Assembly (NCBI GenBank): GCA_002483765.1
Contig: DLIO01000024.1
Coordinates: 14,429-51,573 of the forward strand
Source of the DNA: Lentisphaeria bacterium UBA7640
GTDB lineage: Bacteria > Verrucomicrobiota > Lentisphaeria > Victivallales > Victivallaceae
DNA: 37,145 nt
Direction of reading: 5' to 3'
Position 1 is the stretch's first letter. The number at the start of each line of letters is the position of its first letter. Below the pieces are notes generated by a model. It did no database searches. It had not been told where the DNA came from and worked only from the letters and a program-made list of their open reading frames with translations. This document shows, one piece after another, positions 1-8,348 of the stretch. The position numbers and the translations under genes are program-made.

Positions 1-24
1 GCGCATAATGCGCGCGCTAAGTTT
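1..24. repeat. 31-bp intergenic palindrome, copy 1 (cut by window edge)
   Basis: The window opens inside a copy of the dispersed palindrome. The inner left arm GCGCAT, the central A and the right arm ATGCGCGCGCTAA are present, and the outer left arm lies outside the window. The right end reads AAGTT where complete copies have AATT. It stands about 180 bases upstream of the predicted promoter of the DtxR-type regulator gene. Confidence 0.7.
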
Positions 25-200
25 AATCCACTTAATTCCATCATATAAATCTGAATTATTGCAATAGTTTAACCATTTTACGATTAACCGGTTTTTTACC
101 TTATTCAGCCTTCGTTAAGTGGTTGTTAAAAATCTCCATTAAAATTAGACGTAACCAATTTTCAAGGTAAATAAAATCAATATTTGTTTGTAAATGATGT

Positions 201-229
201 TTTTCAGGATATTTTATGTAGCTTATAAA
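201..229 (+). promoter_or_regulatory. Candidate sigma-70 promoter for the iron regulator and feoB
   Basis: A -35-like TTTTCA (201-206) and a -10-like TATAAA (224-229) are separated by 17 bases. Transcription would start near 236, just before the inverted repeats at 242-263. A weaker alternative is TTGTTT (184-189) with GATATT (208-213). This rests on consensus matching by eye. Confidence 0.4.
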
Positions 230-241
230 ACCAATAAAAAT

Positions 242-263
242 GCCTGGCTTCAGGCTTAACCTG
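242..263. promoter_or_regulatory. Overlapping inverted repeats, possible metal-repressor operator
   Basis: GCCTG and CAGGC (242-246, 251-255) form a 5-bp inverted repeat around GCTT. The second arm is reused in CAGG-CTTAA-CCTG (251-263), giving three alternating half-sites. They lie between the predicted transcription start and the ATG of a DtxR-family gene. Such regulators commonly repress their own genes and feoB through interrupted palindromes, so an autoregulatory operator is a reasonable inference. The match to a known DtxR or IdeR box is only partial. Confidence 0.3.
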
Positions 264-282
264 TAAGAGTGTTAAAATCTTT

Positions 283-978
283 ATGACAAAAAAGAAAATA
301 TCGAGTAGCTTGGAAGATTATTTGGAAGCTATTTCTGAAATAATAGCAGTTAACGGTCATGCCCACACCAAAGATATCGCGAAACGTTTGCAAGTAAAAA
401 TGCCTTCGGTGACTAATGCACTTCAGGCGCTTTCTGTTCGTGGCTTGATTCGCTATCAATCGCATGCTCCGGTAGTTTTAACTGCGCTCGGAGCCGAAAC
501 TGCCGCGGTTATCGTCCGTCGTCATCGGGCATTGAAAAGATTTTTCACCGAAATTTTAAAGATAGACCAGGATGAGGCGGAAGATGTCGCATGTGAGATA
601 GAACATGTGATCGGCGAGAAAGTGATGTCGCGCTTTGTTACTTTAAGTGAGGCTATCAACGAACGTGATGATTGTCGTCAATTGCGCGAATATTTGGACG
701 TCACCATGCCCCAAATTTGTGTTGACAGCAAAATTTCACGTGAAGATTTGACTCCGCTTAATGAATTGCCAATTGGTGAGACTGCAATGGTCATAAAAGT
801 TGGTGAAAATTTGCGTGGCATTAAGAAGTTTGCCGATCTTGGATTGGTTAACGGTACCGTAGTGACGATGGAAGGACGTGCGCCACTTGGCGATCTGTTG
901 CGGGTTCGCGTAATGGGTAGCAGTCTTTCTATGCGTGCGTCGGATGCCGCTTATATCAGAGTGAAAATAACCGAATAA
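283..978 (+). CDS. DtxR/MntR-family metal-dependent transcriptional regulator
   Basis: This 231-residue protein is a metal-responsive repressor of the DtxR/IdeR type. The first 70 residues form the winged helix, beginning with the family motif LEDYLEAI. The dimerisation and metal-binding domain follows, with H81 and the cluster C104, E107, H108, which matches the Cys-x-x-Glu-His arrangement of DtxR. Residues from about 154 to the end form the SH3-like (FeoA-type) domain, so this is the three-domain long form. It begins 20 bases before feoB and probably controls iron uptake in response to Fe(II), although Mn(II) sensing cannot be excluded. The ribosome binding site is weak. The inverted repeats at 242-263 could be its own operator. 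Confidence 0.93.
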   Translation: MTKKKISSSLEDYLEAISEIIAVNGHAHTKDIAKRLQVKMPSVTNALQALSVRGLIRYQSHAPVVLTALGAETAAVIVRRHRALKRFFTEILKIDQDEAEDVACEIEHVIGEKVMSRFVTLSEAINERDDCRQLREYLDVTMPQICVDSKISREDLTPLNELPIGETAMVIKVGENLRGIKKFADLGLVNGTVVTMEGRAPLGDLLRVRVMGSSLSMRASDAAYIRVKITE

Positions 979-997
979 AATTCGAGGATTTATATAT

Positions 998-3166
998 ATG
1001 AAACAAGTTTATCGTGTTGCATTGGCGGGCAATCCTAATTGCGGAAAAACTACAATATTTAACTTATTGACTGGCGGACGTCAGCATATTGGCAATTATC
1101 CAGGGGTTACAGTTGAACGTAAAACTGGTCGTTGTCGAATTGATGAACTCAATTTAGAGATTATCGACTTGCCGGGTACTTACAGTCTTTCGTCATCTTC
1201 TCCTGAAGAGAAAATTGTTTTCAAAGAGATAATGGACAGTGACATTGATCTGATTTTGAATGTCATTGATGCCAGCAATCCTCAACGCAATCTTTATTTG
1301 ACCACGCAGTTGGCTGAACTTAATATTCCGATGATTATGGTTTTTAACATGATCGATGATGCGGAGAATAACGGCTTGGCGTTTGATTTTTCTAAAATCG
1401 AGGAGTTCTTCGGGGCGACCGTGGTCACTACTGTCGGTACTTCTGGCAAAGGGATGAAAGAACTTAGAAATAAAACTGCTGAATTCCTTAAATACCAACC
1501 GACAGTCGAACCGTGTCGCCTAAAATATGGCGAAAGCGCTGATGCTGCGATTGTTGGCTTGAGTAAAAAAATAGCAGATATTAAGTTACCTATGGCCAAT
1601 GGTTTACCTGCGCGGTATTTGGCGATTAAAATGCTTGAGAACGATGAAACTATCTGTAGTATTCAAGAATTGGAAGCGTTACGTGCTGAAATTTTACCGA
1701 TTCAGGAAAAACTTTCAGTGCGTCATGGTGTTTCTCCCGAAACTTTTATGGCTGACCGCCGTTACGGTTTTATCTCTGGCGTCTGCCGAGAAGCGATCAG
1801 CATCTCAAACGAACGTCGCCGTCAATTCTCAGATAATATCGATAAAATTATGACTAATCGTTGGCTCGGGGTACCAGTTTTTTTACTCATCATGTATCTG
1901 GTTTTTCAATTCACTTTTATTCTCGCTGAACCTTTGATGGGAATAATTGAGAGCTTTTTTGCCTTCGCCACTGAAGCGATAGAGGGCTCTTGGGATAGAG
2001 AAACAATGCCATTGTTGCGCGCATTGCTGACGGAAGGGATTATTGGTGGAGTAGGGGGTGTTTTGGTGTTTTTGCCTAATATCTTGTTACTATTTCTGGC
2101 AATTTCCTTCTTGGAAGGAACCGGATATATGTCGCGTGCGGCATTTGTGATGGACGGTTTTATGCGTATTTTTGGACTCCATGGAAAAAGTTTTATTCCG
2201 ATGTTGCTCGGGTTCGGTTGTACTGTTCCTGCGGTTATGGCAACTCGTACCATTGAGTCCGAACGCGACCGTTTAACGACCATCATGGTGCTGCCACTGA
2301 TGAGTTGTGGAGCGCGGTTGCCGATTTACGCACTGATAATTCCCGCTTTTTTTGCTACTCAATATCGTGGCATGATTATGTTTATCATCTATTTGACTGG
2401 GATTGTCATGGCTATGTTGGGAGCACTGTTGCTCAAATCTACTTTATTCAAAGGTGAAGGTGAGATTTTTGTCATGGAACTTCCCCCGTATCGTATGCCG
2501 ACGATTCGGAGTACGATCATTCATATGAGCGAACGTTCTGTTATGTATTTGAAAAAAGCAGGGACACTGATTCTGGCGGCCTCAGTAATCATGTTTTTGG
2601 TCAATACTTTTCCGATTAAAACTGAATTTTCGGTTGATTACGATAAGGCCATTAACAAAATCGAACAGTCTGAACAGATGAATAGAGAAGCTAAAGACGC
2701 TGGGATTAGCGAACTCCAAGTTGAACGCAAGAAAGAGCTTTTGCAGTACTCAATGGCTGGCCGTATTGGACGTGGTATGAACGTGATTATGGCTCCATTA
2801 GGGTTCGACTGGCGCGTTAATTCGGCTTTAGTTGGCGCATTCGCGGCCAAGGAATTATTCGTTTCGCAATTAGGAATACTTTACGCGGTCGGTGATGCCG
2901 ATGAAGAATCAACCCCGCTCCGAATCCATCTACAGAAAAATTACACGCCGTTGCAGGCATTCAGCATTATGCTCTTTTGCTTGTTATCGGTGCCGTGCAT
3001 GGCAACGGTTGCCGTGGTGTTCCGTGAAACGCTGTCATGGACTTTGACTATCGGACAGATGGTTGGGCTAAGTTTGTTAGCATATGTGGTCTCGTTAATT
3101 GTGTATCAAAGCGGCTTATTGCTGGATATTGGCACTAAGATGATAAAAATTGTTAGTGGCGGCTGA
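998..3166 (+). CDS. feoB: Ferrous iron transport protein B
   Basis: FeoB is the inner-membrane Fe(II) transporter with an N-terminal G domain. The 722-residue protein has G1 (GNPNCGKT, residues 11-18), G2 (GNYPGVTVE, 32-40), G3 (DLPG, 57-60) and G4 (NMID, 117-120), then a helical GDI-like region. The C-terminal half is polytopic and contains the gate-type segments with the family cysteines GFGCTVPA and MSCGARLP. It is slightly shorter than the E. coli protein of about 773 residues. A GAGG ribosome binding site lies at 984-987. No separate feoA or feoC gene is visible; the only FeoA-like domain is at the end of the upstream regulator. The pair is probably one transcript. Confidence 0.97.
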   Translation: MKQVYRVALAGNPNCGKTTIFNLLTGGRQHIGNYPGVTVERKTGRCRIDELNLEIIDLPGTYSLSSSSPEEKIVFKEIMDSDIDLILNVIDASNPQRNLYLTTQLAELNIPMIMVFNMIDDAENNGLAFDFSKIEEFFGATVVTTVGTSGKGMKELRNKTAEFLKYQPTVEPCRLKYGESADAAIVGLSKKIADIKLPMANGLPARYLAIKMLENDETICSIQELEALRAEILPIQEKLSVRHGVSPETFMADRRYGFISGVCREAISISNERRRQFSDNIDKIMTNRWLGVPVFLLIMYLVFQFTFILAEPLMGIIESFFAFATEAIEGSWDRETMPLLRALLTEGIIGGVGGVLVFLPNILLLFLAISFLEGTGYMSRAAFVMDGFMRIFGLHGKSFIPMLLGFGCTVPAVMATRTIESERDRLTTIMVLPLMSCGARLPIYALIIPAFFATQYRGMIMFIIYLTGIVMAMLGALLLKSTLFKGEGEIFVMELPPYRMPTIRSTIIHMSERSVMYLKKAGTLILAASVIMFLVNTFPIKTEFSVDYDKAINKIEQSEQMNREAKDAGISELQVERKKELLQYSMAGRIGRGMNVIMAPLGFDWRVNSALVGAFAAKELFVSQLGILYAVGDADEESTPLRIHLQKNYTPLQAFSIMLFCLLSVPCMATVAVVFRETLSWTLTIGQMVGLSLLAYVVSLIVYQSGLLLDIGTKMIKIVSGG

Positions 3167-3261
3167 TAACGACGACTTTTAAGATTTTTTTATCATATGC
3201 GTATTTGCTTTTTGTGAGTGATGGATTTAGTTTGAGAATGCGCTATAAATTTGGAGATACC

Positions 3262-3663
3262 ATGAACTGGAAAATTTTACTATTATTGATTTCCGCAGTG
3301 TTGCTAACCCCTGGTTGCGAAAGTATGAAGGCTAAAAAAATGCCGTGCAACGATGTTGATGTGCCAATTAGATTCAAGCACGAAATTGCAATCTTGCAGG
3401 CTGATATGCGTTCAGTTGGAGCTGAACGTAAATTTCGTGCTGCACGAGTTTTATATCAAAATGTTGATTTTACTTTTGCGCGCGATACTGATATCCTGTT
3501 AACGATTTTTGGAACTAAAGACGCTCGACGTGCTAAGGTATTGGACAATGAAACCTTAGTTTTTCAATATACGTGGAATAATCAATATATCCGTTTTGCG
3601 TTTATGGGCATCAAAGACGTAATCACTCATGCCGAAGTCAAACACGATACGATTAGAAAATGA
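3262..3663 (+). CDS. Small predicted lipoprotein, function unknown
   Basis: The 133-residue product begins MNWK, followed by a hydrophobic signal sequence ending LLTPGC. This is a usable lipobox with C19 as the lipidated residue, so the protein is probably anchored in the outer or inner membrane. The ATG at 3262 is chosen because GGAG lies at 3253-3256 and the signal peptide begins there; the frame is open further upstream to 3205. The mature part is basic and I recognise no domain. Its TGA stop overlaps the ATG of tadA in an ATGA arrangement, so the two are probably translationally coupled, although no functional link is evident. Confidence 0.75.
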   Translation: MNWKILLLLISAVLLTPGCESMKAKKMPCNDVDVPIRFKHEIAILQADMRSVGAERKFRAARVLYQNVDFTFARDTDILLTIFGTKDARRAKVLDNETLVFQYTWNNQYIRFAFMGIKDVITHAEVKHDTIRK

Positions 3664-4124
3664 TTATTTTTGATGATGAATACTATATGCGATTGGCGTT
3701 GAATGAAGCTCAAAATGCTTTTGATAAAGGTGAAGTTCCTGTTGGCGCAGTAGTGGTTTGCGATGGTAGAATTATTGCACGAGCATGGAATCAGGTTGAA
3801 ATGTTAAAAGATGCCACCGCTCATGCGGAAATCTTGGCGATTACTCAAGCCGCCGCCGCTCTTGGTGACTGGAGATTGGAAAACGCTGAGATTTATGTGA
3901 CTAAAGAACCTTGCGCGATGTGCGCCGGAGCAATGGTTAATAGTCGGATAAAACGAGTGGTTTTTGGGTTGAGCGATCCACGTTCTGGTGCTGCAGGCGG
4001 AGCTCTGGATGTAACAGGATTTTCTGGCATGCTTCATAACGTAGCAGTAAAATCGGGCGTACTTGAAGCCGAATGCAAAGCTCTGCTGCAAGATTTCTTT
4101 AAGTTGGTGCGTTGTCAGCGTTGA
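3660..4124 (+). CDS. tadA: tRNA-specific adenosine deaminase
   Basis: TadA converts adenosine 34 of tRNA-Arg(ACG) to inosine. The 154-residue protein has the cytidine/deoxycytidylate deaminase zinc motif: HAE at residues 55-57 (H55 ligand, E57 proton shuttle) and PCAMC at 84-88 (C85 and C88 ligands). The C-terminal half carries the usual DPRSGAAGGA region. Length is normal for the family. Its start overlaps the stop of the lipoprotein gene by four bases. A related guanine or cytosine deaminase is possible in principle, but the motif spacing and size favour TadA. Confidence 0.93.
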   Translation: MIIFDDEYYMRLALNEAQNAFDKGEVPVGAVVVCDGRIIARAWNQVEMLKDATAHAEILAITQAAAALGDWRLENAEIYVTKEPCAMCAGAMVNSRIKRVVFGLSDPRSGAAGGALDVTGFSGMLHNVAVKSGVLEAECKALLQDFFKLVRCQR

Positions 4125-4202
4125 AATAAGATTTGAGAAGATACTAAAAAGTTTTCCGAAAATTGGCTTTCTAACTTTCACTATTCAACAAGGAGGTTTG
4201 GT

Positions 4203-4469
4203 ATGTTACACGTTTATGGAATGAAAGGTTGTCCACACTGCCACGAAGCATTAAAATGGCTAAACGAGCGCAAAGTCCCGTATGTTTACCTAGAAGTTGA
4301 AGACCAGCCGGAACCGATCATAAAAAAACTGATCGAGATTAACGGTGGCGATGATTGGGTTGTACCCACTCTGGAATTTAACGGCAGATGGATTCCAGGG
4401 GAAGTCTTTGACCCATGCGTATTCGAGGATAATTTGATTAATATCTGCGCCTATACTAATCGTCGTTGA
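4203..4469 (+). CDS. Glutaredoxin-like thiol-disulfide protein
   Basis: The 88-residue protein has a thioredoxin-fold start with the dithiol motif CPHC (C10, C13) and a VPTLEFNGRWIPG segment carrying the cis-proline (VPT) typical of glutaredoxins. It is probably a cytoplasmic thiol reductase; the partner is unknown. It has a strong AGGAGG ribosome binding site at 4191-4196, six bases before the ATG. The C-terminal part departs from standard GrxA or GrxC, so I give no gene symbol. A small membrane protein gene follows after six bases. Confidence 0.85.
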   Translation: MLHVYGMKGCPHCHEALKWLNERKVPYVYLEVEDQPEPIIKKLIEINGGDDWVVPTLEFNGRWIPGEVFDPCVFEDNLINICAYTNRR

Positions 4470-4475
4470 GCGGAA

Positions 4476-4691
4476 ATGAAGCGGGCTACTAAACTTAAAT
4501 TATTAGGCTGGACTCTTTTTGCTATTGCTTTAAGTGTCCAGATTCTCAATATTGTGCTCGCGAGCAACAGCTCAGCGTCTAATAGTAACCAGGAATTTCT
4601 GGCGATGCTATTCCTTTGGAGCCAGCTATTAATGTTCCCTCAAGTATTTGGGGTAATACTGGTTATGTACGCTGGCTGGAGGTATCGATAA
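4476..4691 (+). CDS. Small two-helix membrane protein, function unknown
   Basis: The 71-residue protein has two predicted membrane helices (about residues 9-29 and 42-67) joined by a Ser/Asn-rich loop, with basic residues at both ends. That pattern suggests both termini in the cytoplasm. It starts six bases after the glutaredoxin-like gene and is probably on the same transcript. I recognise no family. Confidence 0.6.
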   Translation: MKRATKLKLLGWTLFAIALSVQILNIVLASNSSASNSNQEFLAMLFLWSQLLMFPQVFGVILVMYAGWRYR

Positions 4692-4809
4692 AGAAACTGC
4701 AAACCAAGAAATTTTCGATTGAAAAATAGCCTCGTCGGACTATATTAAATAATTCGCAATCATAAAATAATAGCCAACGCTAAAAATAAATAATATACGG
4801 AGTTCGGGA

Positions 4810-5061
4810 ATGACGAGAGAAGAGGTTAAAGACGCAATTGTTAATATTATAAATGATATTTTACCGGAAGGTGACTGTTCTGAGGTTGATCCGGACAAGA
4901 AATTGCGTGATCAACTTGAGCTTGATTCAATGGATTTCTTGGACATCGTGATGGAATTGCGCAAGCAGTACAAAGTTCAAGTGCCGGAAGCTGATTATCC
5001 AGAACTGGCAACACTGAGCAGTTGTATCGCTTATCTTGAACCCAAAATGCGTGATATTTGA
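4810..5061 (+). CDS. Acyl carrier protein
   Basis: The 83-residue acidic protein has the acyl carrier four-helix pattern. The phosphopantetheine attachment serine is S40 in the motif LELDSMDFLDIV, where the family has a DSL-type motif. GGAG at 4799-4802 serves as ribosome binding site and a hairpin terminator follows. It is not next to fatty acid synthesis genes. It could therefore be a second, specialised carrier rather than the housekeeping AcpP, and the met-asp after the serine (DSMD rather than DSLD) leans that way. Confidence 0.85.
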   Translation: MTREEVKDAIVNIINDILPEGDCSEVDPDKKLRDQLELDSMDFLDIVMELRKQYKVQVPEADYPELATLSSCIAYLEPKMRDI

Positions 5062-5080
5062 GCGCTCCTAAACAGAAAAG

Positions 5081-5109
5081 CTCTGTGATCTAAAAGCACA
5101 GAGTTTTTT
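5081..5109 (+). terminator. Rho-independent terminator after the acyl carrier protein gene
   Basis: CTCTGTG (5081-5087) and CACAGAG (5097-5103) form a perfect 7-bp stem around a nine-base loop, followed at once by six T residues (5104-5109). It lies 20 bases after the acyl carrier protein stop codon. Confidence 0.85.
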
Positions 5110-5147
5110 ACTGAAAACACAGTTTTATTTAAAGAAAAACAATTATT

Positions 5148-5681
5148 ATGAATGAGCGTTTATCCATCAATCCTGAACAGTTCAACTCAAATCTTTTTGA
5201 ATTGTTTAGTCAGCAATGGTTTTTGCTAACTGCAGGTGATTTTGTTTCTGGCGAAGTCAATACTATGACGGTTAGTTGGGGACTTTTGGGTTATTTGTGG
5301 AACCGGCCGGTGGCGACAGTTGTTGTGCGTCCGCAACGTTGGACCATGAAATTCATCGAAAAATATGATTCATTTACACTCTCCGCATTTCCTGAAACTA
5401 TGCGCGGAGCACTGGAATTATGCGGTTCAAAATCTGGGCGTGGAACGAATAAAATTGCCGATGCTGGATTGACGATGATTGAGTCCGAACATATTGATGC
5501 CCCGGGTTTTGCCGAAGCGGAGTTAATTATCGAATGCCGAAAACTTTATACCGGAGAATTAACGCCGAAAGGTTTTAGCAATAAAAATATCCCGAAAGAG
5601 ATATATGAACAGGACGATTTTCATAAAATATTCATTGGCGGTATTGAACACATTTCCGCGATTGAGAAATATGTAAATTGA
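5148..5681 (+). CDS. Flavin reductase-like FMN-binding split-barrel protein
   Basis: The 177-residue protein resembles the flavin reductase-like family with an FMN-binding split barrel. Segments such as NTMTVSWG, RPVATVVVRPQRWT and SFTLSAFPE near residues 40-82 correspond to the barrel strands and flavin contacts. The middle contains a GSKSGRGTNK segment typical of the subgroup found in anaerobes. The likely role is NAD(P)H-linked flavin reduction or flavin-dependent electron transfer in the cytoplasm; the partner is unknown. It is bounded by the terminator upstream and the 31-bp palindrome downstream, so it is probably monocistronic. Confidence 0.82.
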   Translation: MNERLSINPEQFNSNLFELFSQQWFLLTAGDFVSGEVNTMTVSWGLLGYLWNRPVATVVVRPQRWTMKFIEKYDSFTLSAFPETMRGALELCGSKSGRGTNKIADAGLTMIESEHIDAPGFAEAELIIECRKLYTGELTPKGFSNKNIPKEIYEQDDFHKIFIGGIEHISAIEKYVN

Positions 5682-5700
5682 TAGATTTTGTCGGTCATGA

Positions 5701-5731
5701 AATTAGCGCGCGCATAATGCGCGCGCTAATT
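5701..5731. repeat. 31-bp intergenic palindrome, copy 2 (perfect)
   Basis: This is the best-preserved copy. Two 15-base arms (AATTAGCGCGCGCAT and its exact complement) flank a single central A. It lies 20 bases after the flavin reductase-like gene and about 25 bases before the predicted -35 element of purA. There is no T tract after it. Confidence 0.9.
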
Positions 5732-5756
5732 TAAGAACTTTATCAATGGAGTTGGA

Positions 5757-5785
5757 TTGTTTTTGTCCGGCTCGTTGGTTATATT
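5757..5785 (+). promoter_or_regulatory. Predicted sigma-70 promoter for purA
   Basis: TTGTTT (5757-5762) and TATATT (5780-5785) are separated by 17 bases. Transcription would start near 5792, giving a leader of about 40 bases before the purA ATG. The placement just after the palindrome supports a new transcription unit here. Confidence 0.6.
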
Positions 5786-5831
5786 AAGGTTTAACTTTTT
5801 AGTAAAAACAACATTCAACAGGGAATATGAA

Positions 5832-7103
5832 ATGCCAGTAGATATTTTAGTCGGTACACAATGGGGAGACGAAGGTAAAGGAAAATTGATTGACGTACTT
5901 ACTCGCGATTGTGATATGGTAGTGCGTTTTCAAGGTGGCAATAATGCCGGCCACACCGTAGAAATTGGCGATAAAAAATTTGTACTTCACTTGGTGCCAT
6001 CTGGAATATTTCGTCCAGGAGTGGCTTGTTTGATCGGTAACGGCGTTGTGGTTGACCCAGTGGCGCTGACGGTTGAAATGCGCAATTTGGAAAAAAGCGG
6101 ACTTGATGTCTCAACTGTTGAACTGAGTGATAAAGCCCAGCTAATTTTCGATTACCACCGCAATATCGACAGTGCCAAAGAAGCTGCTGATGGTGGCAAC
6201 AAAAAGATTGGTACCACCAAGCGTGGTATCGGACCTGCGTATTCCGATAAAGCTGAACGTTGTGGAATTCGTGGTTGGATGTTGAAAGACCCAGCTAAAC
6301 TTAAAGAAGCATTTTACGAACAGGCTGAAAAATATAATGTTATTTTTGCTCGTAAAGGTGTTGAGCTGATCAATATTGATGAATCTTGGACTAAGGTTGC
6401 TGACGCCGCTGCATACTTAGAAAAACATGTGGCTGATACCGTGATCTCTGTAAACAACGCAATTAAAGCTGGAAAAAAGATTCTTTGTGAAGGCGCTCAA
6501 GGAATGCTGCTAGATGTTGACCACGGAACTTATCCGTTTGTTACTAGTAGCAACACCATTAGCGGTGGCGCCTGCACCGGCGCTGGTATTGCTCCGACAC
6601 ATATTCGTGATATCTGGGGCGTGCTGAAGGCTTACACTACACGTGTTGGCGAAGGCCCTTTTCCAACTGAATTATTTGATGAGGATGGCGACACCCTGCG
6701 TCGCATCGGTAATGAATTTGGTGCTACCACCGGACGTCCACGCCGTTGCGGTTGGTTTGACGCAGTTGCGTCAAGTTATTCATGCATGGTTAACGGTATT
6801 AATAAATTGGCCGTTACAAAAATGGACGTCTTAGACCAACTTGCGGAAATAAAGATTTGTGTTGCTTATGAAATTGATGGCGTAAAAATTGAGTCGCTAC
6901 CGTCTTCTGCTGATGAGTTAGCGCGGGTTAAGCCGGTTTATGAAACGGTTCCTGGTTGGATGGCTGACACTACGAAGTGCCAGGACTATAATGATTTGCC
7001 AGAGAACGCGAAAAAATATCTCGCATATATTGCTAAGCTGGTTAATTCACAGATTGCCATAATCTCGGTCGGACCTAAGCGGGAGCAGACTTTTTCAGCT
7101 TAA
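5832..7103 (+). CDS. purA: Adenylosuccinate synthetase
   Basis: PurA makes adenylosuccinate from IMP, aspartate and GTP, the first committed step of AMP synthesis. The 423-residue protein starts MPVDILVG and has the GTP-binding loop QWGDEGKGK (about 10-18) with its catalytic Asp. The NNAGHTVE segment follows with the catalytic His, then GTTKRGIGPAYSDKAER, the LCEGAQG region and a C-terminal ISVGPKREQT. The ATG at 5832 is preferred because it matches the family N-terminus and has GGGA at 5821-5824. A TTG-initiated extension from 5757 would overlap the promoter. Length is normal. rodA follows after 24 bases. Confidence 0.97.
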   Translation: MPVDILVGTQWGDEGKGKLIDVLTRDCDMVVRFQGGNNAGHTVEIGDKKFVLHLVPSGIFRPGVACLIGNGVVVDPVALTVEMRNLEKSGLDVSTVELSDKAQLIFDYHRNIDSAKEAADGGNKKIGTTKRGIGPAYSDKAERCGIRGWMLKDPAKLKEAFYEQAEKYNVIFARKGVELINIDESWTKVADAAAYLEKHVADTVISVNNAIKAGKKILCEGAQGMLLDVDHGTYPFVTSSNTISGGACTGAGIAPTHIRDIWGVLKAYTTRVGEGPFPTELFDEDGDTLRRIGNEFGATTGRPRRCGWFDAVASSYSCMVNGINKLAVTKMDVLDQLAEIKICVAYEIDGVKIESLPSSADELARVKPVYETVPGWMADTTKCQDYNDLPENAKKYLAYIAKLVNSQIAIISVGPKREQTFSA

Positions 7104-7127
7104 TGTCTAATTTGCAGGAATATAATC

Positions 7128-8300
7128 ATGAAATTCCAGACAGTCAGTGATGCTTCTAGGCATAGCGGGCTGCTTGGTTTTTTCCCGCGTTTGATTCAGC
7201 GTTGGGATGTTTTGCAAATTCTCGTAATGCTTATTCTGCTCGCAATTGGTTTCATTTTCATCTATTCTACTGGTCAAAATGTCAGTGAGGCGACGGCTCA
7301 ATATTTTCTTGGACGTCAACTCTACTGGACTATTGCTGGGGTATTGTGCTGGCTTGCCTTGTCTAATCTAGATTACCGCAGTTTTCGCATTATGTCATGG
7401 GTTTTTTACGGTATATGCCTCATACTACTGGTATTAGTTTTGGAAATTGGGATGAACGTTTATGGCTCTACACGCTGGTTAGCTTTGCCTGGTGGAATGC
7501 GTTTGCAACCATCAGAATTAGTCAAACTGGCGCTGATTATGATGTTAAGCGCAATCCTTGCGACTATGAACTTCAATGTCAATCGCATATCGTCATGGAT
7601 ACTGATTAGTGTATTGACTGCGACACCGTTTTTACTGATTGTTCGACAACCGGATTTAGGGAGTGCATTAATCTTAATACCGCTTACTTTGGGCGTGGTT
7701 TTTCTGGGCGGTCTCAAATGGCGTTATATAATTATTGGTGCAACCCTGTTTGCTACTATTGCCAGTGTCGAATTTGTCAACGAATACAAAGGATACTATC
7801 CGTTGTTAAAGCCATATCAATGGCAGCGCATAATGGTTTTTTTCGATCCAGAGCGTGATCTTCAAAATCGCGGTTATAATCAATATCAAGCCCGTTTGGC
7901 CGTTGGCAGTGGCGGGATAACCGGTAAAGGTGTGGGGCAGGGGACGCAAAATACTTTGGGTTTTTTGCCGAAGTCAGTCTCCAATAATGACTTTATATTC
8001 TCAGTCATCGCTGAAGAAACTGGTTTCATCGGATCTTTGACCCTACTTCTTTTATACGGATTATTACTTTATTCGGTTATGCGTTCAGCGATTCGAGCTC
8101 CTGATGATTTTGGCAAATATTTGGGTGGAACCATTGGAGTATTACTGTTTGTCCACATCTTTGTCAATATTGGAATGAGTGCAGGAATCACTCCAGTAAC
8201 TGGCCTTTCCTTGCCACTGGTCAGCTACGGCGGCTCATTCATAGTGCTGACCATGTCCAGTCTCGGCATCATGCAATCAATTTATCGTAGCGCGGAATAG
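7128..8300 (+). CDS. rodA: RodA/FtsW-family peptidoglycan glycosyltransferase, probably RodA
   Basis: The 390-residue polytopic protein belongs to the SEDS family of lipid II polymerases. About ten hydrophobic segments are visible. Family signatures include QPSELVK, RQPDLGSA, GYNQYQARLAVGSGG with KGVGQGTQ, NDFIFSVIAEETGF, and the C-terminal MSAGITPVTGLSLPLVSYGGS. The short extra-cytoplasmic loops and the position outside a division cluster favour RodA (cell elongation) over FtsW. RodA normally works with a class B penicillin-binding protein, and none is encoded in this window. It lies 24 bases after purA. Confidence 0.9.
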   Translation: MKFQTVSDASRHSGLLGFFPRLIQRWDVLQILVMLILLAIGFIFIYSTGQNVSEATAQYFLGRQLYWTIAGVLCWLALSNLDYRSFRIMSWVFYGICLILLVLVLEIGMNVYGSTRWLALPGGMRLQPSELVKLALIMMLSAILATMNFNVNRISSWILISVLTATPFLLIVRQPDLGSALILIPLTLGVVFLGGLKWRYIIIGATLFATIASVEFVNEYKGYYPLLKPYQWQRIMVFFDPERDLQNRGYNQYQARLAVGSGGITGKGVGQGTQNTLGFLPKSVSNNDFIFSVIAEETGFIGSLTLLLLYGLLLYSVMRSAIRAPDDFGKYLGGTIGVLLFVHIFVNIGMSAGITPVTGLSLPLVSYGGSFIVLTMSSLGIMQSIYRSAE

Positions 8301-8348
8301 AGCATAACGATTTTTTAAATCATGATAGTAAAATCAGGAAAATAACTA

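Noticed and set aside
1906..2286. Long open frame on the strand opposite feoB
   Set aside because: It lies wholly inside a strongly recognised gene, has no family signature, and is explained by codon bias of the real gene.
5757..5831. N-terminal extension of PurA from a TTG at 5757
   Set aside because: It overlaps the predicted promoter and adds residues absent from the family; the ATG at 5832 fits.
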